Assembly (NCBI RefSeq): GCF_000518545.1
Contig: NZ_JADU01000009.1
Span: 1 to 64,000 of the forward strand
Length of the DNA: 64,000 nt
From: Hallella seregens ATCC 51272
GTDB taxonomy: Bacteria; Bacteroidota; Bacteroidia; Bacteroidales; Bacteroidaceae
Direction: 5' to 3'
Notes under the pieces: generated by a model
The model's database searches: none
The model's input: only the letters and a program-made list of their open reading frames with translations
Told to the model about the DNA's origin: nothing
Shown: positions 59,557 to 64,000 of the stretch, piece by piece
How positions within the stretch are numbered: position 1 is the stretch's first letter
Layout: every line of letters begins with the position of its first letter
Translations under genes and position numbers: made by a program

Positions 59557-61512
59557 TTAAAGCGTGGCATACTCGCGCGAGTAGCGCAACATCTGGTGTT
59601 CGAAGCTCTCGCTGTAGTCCAGCGCAATGTCGGTGATGTGGCCGTCGGCGTCGGTCACGGGCCGCATCCGGGGGTTGATGAAGCCTTTGTAGGGGGCGAT
59701 GTGTAGGTGTTCGTAGCGCGCGAGCACCTCGCTGTGGAGCCCGGCATCCACCCGCACGCCATACTGCTCCACCAGCCGGCGGGCGGCTTCGTGGTCGCCC
59801 TCGCTCTTGATGCGCTGCACCTCGGCCAGCAGCCGGGCGAAGAGCCCGCGCAACCGGGGGTAGTCGTCGATGCGGACATAGGTCTTGCCCGCGCGCTTCA
59901 CCAGTTGCACCGTGCCGTCGCCCTGGGCCAGGCACCAGCGGGCAATGAGCGCACGGTTGCGCATGTGGGCCTCCTCAATCTGGTGGCCGGGCTTGATGCG
60001 CACCAGCTGGGTGAGCAGTCCGTTCATCATGTAGTGGTAGTACTGGCTCTTGTAGGCCTCGTCGTCGGGCACGAGGCCCAGCTCCCGCAGCTTGGGGTCG
60101 GCCAGATAGTAGAGCCCGAAGAGGTCGGCCCGCGCCTCTTCCACGGTGCTGGCATAGGCCTTCAGGGCGTCGGGGTCGGTGCCGGGCAGCAGACGGCCGC
60201 TGCCGTGGCCCAGACATTCGTGCAGGTCGGTGTGCAGGTCGTCGCACAGGTCGCCGTAGGCGGCCGTGAGGCGACGCGTCTCCTCGTCGATGACAAACTC
60301 CTCGTCGAAGCCGTTGCCGCGGGCGGCCTGCCGGTAGGCTTCGGTCAGATTGCCGATGGTGACACTCTTCGAGCCGTGGCGTGCCCGTATCCAGTCGGCA
60401 TTGGGCAGGTTGATGCCGATGGCCGACGCCGGGTATTCGTCGCCGCCGAGCATGGCTGCACACACCACGTTGGCCGTGACGCCGGTCACCTTTTCCTTGC
60501 GGAAGCGGGGGTCCACGGGCGAGTGGTCCTCGAACCACTGGGCGTTCCGCGCGATGGTCTGCGTGCGCCGCGTGGCCTCCATGTCCTTGTATTCCACGAT
60601 GCCCTCCCACGAGCCTTTCAGCCCGAGGGGGTCGCCGTAGACCTCGATGAAGCCGTTCACGAAGTCCACCTGCCCCTGCTGTTCGCCCAGCCAGGCGATG
60701 GAATAGTCGTCGAAGCGGCGCAGGTCGCCCGTGCGATAATAGTCTGTGAGCAGGGCGATGACCTGCCGCTGCCGCTCGTTCTCGGCCACCGTGGCGGCGC
60801 GTTCCAGCCATTCCGTGATTTGCCTGATGGCGGGCCCGTAGAGCCCGTCGATAGTATAGACATGCTCCTCGATGCGGCCGTCGGCCGTCTTCACCAGCCG
60901 GGAGTTGAGCCCATAGGAGGACGGGCAGTCGGCGTCGCCCCCGGCCTTGAGGCGCGCGTAGTAGGCCTCCACCTCGGCTTGGGTCAGGTTTTCGTAGTAG
61001 TTGCAGGCCGAGGTCTGCACCAAGTCCTCGCCGTCGGCCTGGTTCACACGCTTGGGCAGCAGCGCGGGGTCGAAGACGACGGGGGCCACCGCCGCCGCCA
61101 CGTCGGCCCAGGAAGCGTAGCCCCGGGGCACGCCCGCCGCGGGCAGCCGCTCCGCCGCGGCGTGCAGCCAGGCCTCGCCGAAGCCCGGCACGAACTTCTC
61201 GCAGCCGTAGTGGTGGTAGATGCCGTTGGAGAACCAGAGGCGTTTCAGGTAGAGCGTCAGGGCCGCGAAATCGGGCTCCGTGCGGTCGCCGCCGTAGTTG
61301 GTGTAGACGGCTTCCAGCAGTTTGCGGATGTCGAGGTTCCAGCGGCCTCCCTGGTCGGTGGTGATGTCGCGGCCAAAGAGCGTGGCCTGGGCCAGGAAGT
61401 ACACGTATTTCTTCTGTTGCAGCGTCAGCTGCTCGAAGCCGGCGAGGCGGTAGCGCAACAGCTGGAGGTCGGCAAACCGCTCGTCGGCATAGGCAAAGTC
61501 TTGTTCTTTCAT
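59557..61512 (-). CDS. Dipeptidyl peptidase III (M49 zinc metallopeptidase)
   Basis: 651 residues from the ATG at 61512 (MKEQDFAYADERFADLQ). Zinc motif H431-E-C-L-G-H436 in LHECLGHGSGR (the M49 H-E-x-x-G-H form) and the second motif EEARADLFGLYYLADP near 458. It releases dipeptides from the N-terminus of peptides. No signal peptide, whereas some Bacteroides M49 enzymes are secreted. Stop 17 bases before the AlkD-like gene. Confidence 0.9.
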   Translation of the reverse strand: MKEQDFAYADERFADLQLLRYRLAGFEQLTLQQKKYVYFLAQATLFGRDITTDQGGRWNLDIRKLLEAVYTNYGGDRTEPDFAALTLYLKRLWFSNGIYHHYGCEKFVPGFGEAWLHAAAERLPAAGVPRGYASWADVAAAVAPVVFDPALLPKRVNQADGEDLVQTSACNYYENLTQAEVEAYYARLKAGGDADCPSSYGLNSRLVKTADGRIEEHVYTIDGLYGPAIRQITEWLERAATVAENERQRQVIALLTDYYRTGDLRRFDDYSIAWLGEQQGQVDFVNGFIEVYGDPLGLKGSWEGIVEYKDMEATRRTQTIARNAQWFEDHSPVDPRFRKEKVTGVTANVVCAAMLGGDEYPASAIGINLPNADWIRARHGSKSVTIGNLTEAYRQAARGNGFDEEFVIDEETRRLTAAYGDLCDDLHTDLHECLGHGSGRLLPGTDPDALKAYASTVEEARADLFGLYYLADPKLRELGLVPDDEAYKSQYYHYMMNGLLTQLVRIKPGHQIEEAHMRNRALIARWCLAQGDGTVQLVKRAGKTYVRIDDYPRLRGLFARLLAEVQRIKSEGDHEAARRLVEQYGVRVDAGLHSEVLARYEHLHIAPYKGFINPRMRPVTDADGHITDIALDYSESFEHQMLRYSREYATL

Positions 61513-61550
61513 CTTGTCAGTGGGTGGAAACTCCCGGCCCGCACAGGGGC

Positions 61551-62390
61551 CTAAGAGCGGAAACGAGACCGGGGCAGCCCGCCATAGCACAGGGCGGCCC
61601 CGATGGCCGTGCAGAATTCGGAGTATTTGGGGATGATGAAGTGCACCTTGTAGAGCTTCTCCATGGCGGGAAAGATGACCTTGCACTGGGGCAGCAGCGT
61701 CAGGTTGCCGATGAGCACGTACTCCCTGATGCCCGAGTTGAGCGAAGCCAGAATGCAGCTCGACCCGATGCTTTGCAGCACCATGGTGATGATGCCCAGG
61801 GCAATGTCCTCGCGCGAGGCATTGCTCCGTGCGTTGCCGAAGAGCGAGGCGGTGGCCGTCTTGGGCAGGTTGGGCAGGGGATTGGGGCTGATGTCGCCGA
61901 TGAGCACGTCCACGTTGGCGGGGTCGCCCTCCATGGCCAGGGCCACAATCTGCTTCACCTCGTCGGTCTTGAGCATGATGCGGCTCAGCCCCATCAGCGT
62001 GCCGCCGCCCAAACCGATGCCTCCGATGTGGCGGATGTCGTCGCCGTCGCACTGCACCAGACTGGTTCCCGTGCCCATCGAAACCACGAGCATGCGGTCC
62101 AAGTCGGTCTCGTAGCGCGCCCCCAGACCGTCGGCCAGGAACTCCTCGGCCTTGTCGGTGGGCAGCCCGTAGATGGGCGTGTCGATGTAAGCAGCCCCTA
62201 CACCGGTTATCATCACGTGCTCAATGTCGTCGAGTCGCAGCCTGTTGTCGTAGAGATACTTGCCGAAAGCCCCGTAGAGCGAGGTCACGGGGTCGGTGGC
62301 TTTGATGCGGACGGGCGACACCACGGCGCCCTCGCCGTCGATGCCTACTATCTTGGTGGTACTGATACCTACGTCTATGCCGATTACCAT
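61551..62390 (-). CDS. Type II pantothenate kinase-like protein
   Basis: 279 residues. N-terminal phosphate-binding MVIGIDVGISTTKIVGI, VMITGVGAAYI, VVSMGTGTSLV and GIGLGGGTLMGLSR: the ASKHA-fold of type II PanK (CoaW). It phosphorylates pantothenate in the first step of CoA synthesis. Type II forms occur in Bacteroidetes as well as staphylococci. 38 bases before the DPP III gene, possibly the same transcript. Confidence 0.85.
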   Translation of the reverse strand: MVIGIDVGISTTKIVGIDGEGAVVSPVRIKATDPVTSLYGAFGKYLYDNRLRLDDIEHVMITGVGAAYIDTPIYGLPTDKAEEFLADGLGARYETDLDRMLVVSMGTGTSLVQCDGDDIRHIGGIGLGGGTLMGLSRIMLKTDEVKQIVALAMEGDPANVDVLIGDISPNPLPNLPKTATASLFGNARSNASREDIALGIITMVLQSIGSSCILASLNSGIREYVLIGNLTLLPQCKVIFPAMEKLYKVHFIIPKYSEFCTAIGAALCYGGLPRSRFRS

Positions 62391-62450
62391 AATTGGGTGA
62401 AAGATATGATGGGTGATGAGGATTGAACGTGTTGCCCTGCCTCCCGGGCC

Positions 62451-62864
62451 TCAGCGCACGATGCGGGCCATCTGCGGGTCCAGGTCGTCGAACTCGTCGC
62501 CCTCGCGGTATTTCTGCGTGGCGGCCTCGTGGGCCGCGAGCTGGTAGAGGCACTGGGCGGCAATCTCGGCCTGTGGGGCCGTCACGTCGGCGGCCACGCG
62601 GAGGCGGTGGCTCAGCAGGTCGGTGGGCGAACCGAGGTGCATGTTGCTCACACTGAGGCGGCCGCCCGCCATCTTCACCTCGATGGGCGTGTCGATGAAA
62701 CCAAAGGTTGGCCGCGCCGCCAGCAGTTCGTCGTAGGCCCGCCGCACCTCCGCCGTCTTCACGTGCTGCGGTCGCAGGTCTTCGGCGTTCTGCCTTGCGG
62801 CCTCGTCGATATAGGGAGCCATGTCGGCGTATGCCACCTGGCCCAGGAGTTGTTTGAATGTCAT
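62451..62864 (-). CDS. Hypothetical protein
   Basis: 137 residues from the ATG at 62864 (MTFKQLLGQVAYADMAPYI); the ATG seven codons earlier (62885) would lie at the transcription start. Soluble, helical, acidic end (YREGDEFDDLDPQMARIVR). No family recognised. Features: ADMAPYIDEAARQNAEDL, IDTPIEVKMAGGRLSVSNMHLG. First gene before the pantothenate kinase gene, the gap is 60 bases. Confidence 0.65.
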   Translation of the reverse strand: MTFKQLLGQVAYADMAPYIDEAARQNAEDLRPQHVKTAEVRRAYDELLAARPTFGFIDTPIEVKMAGGRLSVSNMHLGSPTDLLSHRLRVAADVTAPQAEIAAQCLYQLAAHEAATQKYREGDEFDDLDPQMARIVR

Positions 62865-62892
62865 GTCGGTGTCTTTTGGGTGCAAACTTACG

Positions 62893-62900
62893 CAAAATTA
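62893..62900 (-). promoter_or_regulatory. Promoter box of the 62864 gene
   Basis: On the minus strand TAATTTTG; the start of transcription would be near 62888, favouring the ATG at 62864. Confidence 0.55.
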
Positions 62901-63072
62901 TCGGATTACGCCCCCTCTTTGCCGAAAAATTGAGGCTGCCGGGAGGGCTGCCCGCCCTGCCCCGCCGCCTTTCCGGGCCCGGGGATGCGGGGGCGCGGGG
63001 GCAAGGTGAGGGTGGCGCGGGGCAGACGGCCCACCTGAAAATGAGGGGCCCAAGGCCGTTGTGGCTGCACGC

Positions 63073-63195
63073 CCACGCCCGCACCGTGGGGCGATTGCGC
63101 CGCAACGGCCGTGCGATTACGGCCTTTTCGCGCGACGTTTGCACCGTTTTCGCAACGCGTTTGCGGCGTGTTCGCGCGGCGATTGCGCCGCCCCA
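63073..63195. repeat. Copy of the dispersed GC-rich intergenic repeat (locus E)
   Basis: The longest copy: GGCGATTGCGCCGCAACGGCC near 63089, GTGCGATTACGGCC, ACGTTTGCACCGTTTTCGC, then GCGTTTGCGGCGTG and CGGCGATTGCGCCGCC to about 63192. The last 45 bases match locus A inverted (TTTTCGC, GCGTTTACGGCGTG, CGGCGATTGCACCGC). No gene in this 500-bp gap. Confidence 0.6.
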
Positions 63196-63322
63196 TGCCC
63201 GCCGCCACCGCCCCATACATCCCCGGCAGACACACAAAGGCTGTGCCCCTACATGGCGGAAGGGCGACACGCCAGCCTGAAAATAATGGGAAAAAGGCGG
63301 GGGCGGTATCTGATTTTTTGCG

Positions 63323-63330
63323 TATCTTTG
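63323..63330 (+). promoter_or_regulatory. Promoter box of the NUDIX gene
   Basis: TATCTTTG, 42 bases before the ATG at 63372. Confidence 0.6.
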
Positions 63331-63371
63331 CATGAATCAACAACAAAACCACACCCTAAAACAACCGAAAC

Positions 63372-63770
63372 ATGAGCACCCAAGAGGACATCATCGACGT
63401 GGTGGCGGCCGTTGTCAGAGACGACGACCGCTACCTCTGCGTGCAACGCCGCCGTTCGCACCGCGCCTACAACTCCGAGCACTGGGAGTTTCCCGGGGGC
63501 AAGGTGAAGGCGGGAGAGAGCCGGCACGAGGCCCTGCTGCGCGAAATCCGCGAAGAAATGGACTGGGACGTCTACGTAGGACGGCCGCTGGGTTGCGTGG
63601 TTCACGCCTACCCCGACTTCACCATACGCCTCTGGCCCTACCTGTGCAAGCCGGGCGACGGCCCCTTCACGCTGCTGGAACACCTCGACGCCCGCTGGCT
63701 CACGCGCGAGGAAGCCGAGGGCCTCAACTGGACCGCGGCCGACCGCCAGGTGCTGGCCCTGCTGCCGTGA
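63372..63770 (+). CDS. NUDIX hydrolase (MutT-like 8-oxo-dGTP diphosphatase type)
   Basis: 132 residues. The NUDIX box G42-G-K-V-K-A-G-E...R-E-I-R-E-E-M at 42-63 is complete. VVRDDDRYLCVQRRRSHRAYNSEHWEFPGG matches MutT/NudG (8-oxo-dGTP or CTP pyrophosphatase), which sanitise nucleotide pools. Single gene between repeats and ligA. Confidence 0.88.
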   Translation: MSTQEDIIDVVAAVVRDDDRYLCVQRRRSHRAYNSEHWEFPGGKVKAGESRHEALLREIREEMDWDVYVGRPLGCVVHAYPDFTIRLWPYLCKPGDGPFTLLEHLDARWLTREEAEGLNWTAADRQVLALLP

Positions 63771-63902
63771 GGGGCAAGGGGCCGGGTTGCGCACGGCTTG
63801 GGGCGCATGTACCCGCATGAACCGGCGGCGCCATGGGCCGCAAGCGTAGGGGCACTCCGAAAATATTGCGGCGCGCCCGCGGGCCTTTCCCGCCTTTTTT
63901 GC
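63771..63902. other. Spacer between the NUDIX gene and ligA
   Basis: About 130 GC-rich bases without hairpin or gene that I can support. Confidence 0.4.
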
Positions 63903-63910
63903 TAACTTTG
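63903..63910 (+). promoter_or_regulatory. Promoter box of ligA
   Basis: TAACTTTG, 21 bases before the ATG at 63931. Confidence 0.6.
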
Positions 63911-63930
63911 CAGGGAAAGACAAGACACGC

Positions 63931-64000
63931 ATGGACAAGACCCAACAGATGCAGGAGCTGATACGGCAGCTCAACGAGGCCTCGGAGGCCTACTACAACG
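63931..64000 (+). CDS. ligA: NAD+-dependent DNA ligase, N-terminal start (partial)
   Basis: The 23 visible codons (MDKTQQMQELIRQLNEAS, then EAYYN) match the N-terminal Ia domain of LigA, where a conserved Y-Y pair in L-N-x-A-x-x-A-Y-Y binds NMN. The gene continues beyond the window. Confidence 0.85.
   Translation, partial: MDKTQQMQELIRQLNEASEAYYN

Noticed and set aside
63332-63820. Alternative frame over the NUDIX gene
   Set aside because: No NUDIX box in that frame; the 63372 frame has the complete motif.

Overview
The window is a GC-rich chromosomal segment of a Bacteroidota bacterium, most likely a member of the Prevotellaceae. The evidence is the promoters (TTTG or TTG, about 20 bases, then TAnnTTTG, ahead of most genes), the cluster rpmB-rpmG-DUF4295, the MoxR/Bat operon, a carB-carA-purF-like gene set, and a large surface protein with a PorSS/T9SS-like C-terminal tail ending in VYIVGGRKVILK. 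Genes are listed from visible motifs, length and context; no database search was possible.

Layout. 1-8130 is accessory: the end of an IS21-family element (IstB tail plus terminal repeats), a leftover surface-protein C-terminus, a 59-residue small gene not previously obvious because of its size, a 1.9-kb-residue-class modular surface protein whose signal peptide lies in a different frame, an orphan membrane LuxR-type regulator, and broken mobile-element genes. 8261-11100 holds tRNA-Met(CAT), an exonuclease, a GH43-type enzyme, tRNA-Pro(TGG) and repeats. 11197-16521 has a BlaI/M56 regulator pair, a heavily damaged GH2 beta-galactosidase gene and a DUF4143-type ATPase preceded by four tandem 22-bp repeats. 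16620-24974 has a metal P-type ATPase, metY, a type II NADH dehydrogenase, a small BACON-like lipoprotein, guaA and a sugar nucleotidyltransferase. 25157-33098 is housekeeping (M3 peptidase, dCMP deaminase, S41 protease, 5-FTHF cyclo-ligase, dciA-like and recF, a TPR membrane protein, ribH).

33630-39892 (minus) is the purF-like/carA/carB operon feeding carbamoyl phosphate and purine/amidotransfer chemistry; then come an orphan polysaccharide export lipoprotein, the divergent pair uxaC/ansA, and the ribosomal cluster. 44864-58842 (minus) is one long co-directional block: moxR, DUF58, a BatD-like membrane protein, batA, batB, batC, batD, batE, a PAP2 phosphatase, queA, a DUF2027-Smr protein and nadE. 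58919-62864 (minus) has an AlkD-like protein, a dipeptidyl peptidase III, a type II pantothenate kinase and an unknown gene; 63372 to the end has a NUDIX hydrolase and the first codons of ligA.

The most unusual features lie outside the core genes: the small acidic gene downstream of the surface protein, two sets of tandem 22-bp repeats, a dispersed GC-rich intergenic repeat family at about six loci, a 36-bp inverted repeat between two genes, and several genes in visible decay.
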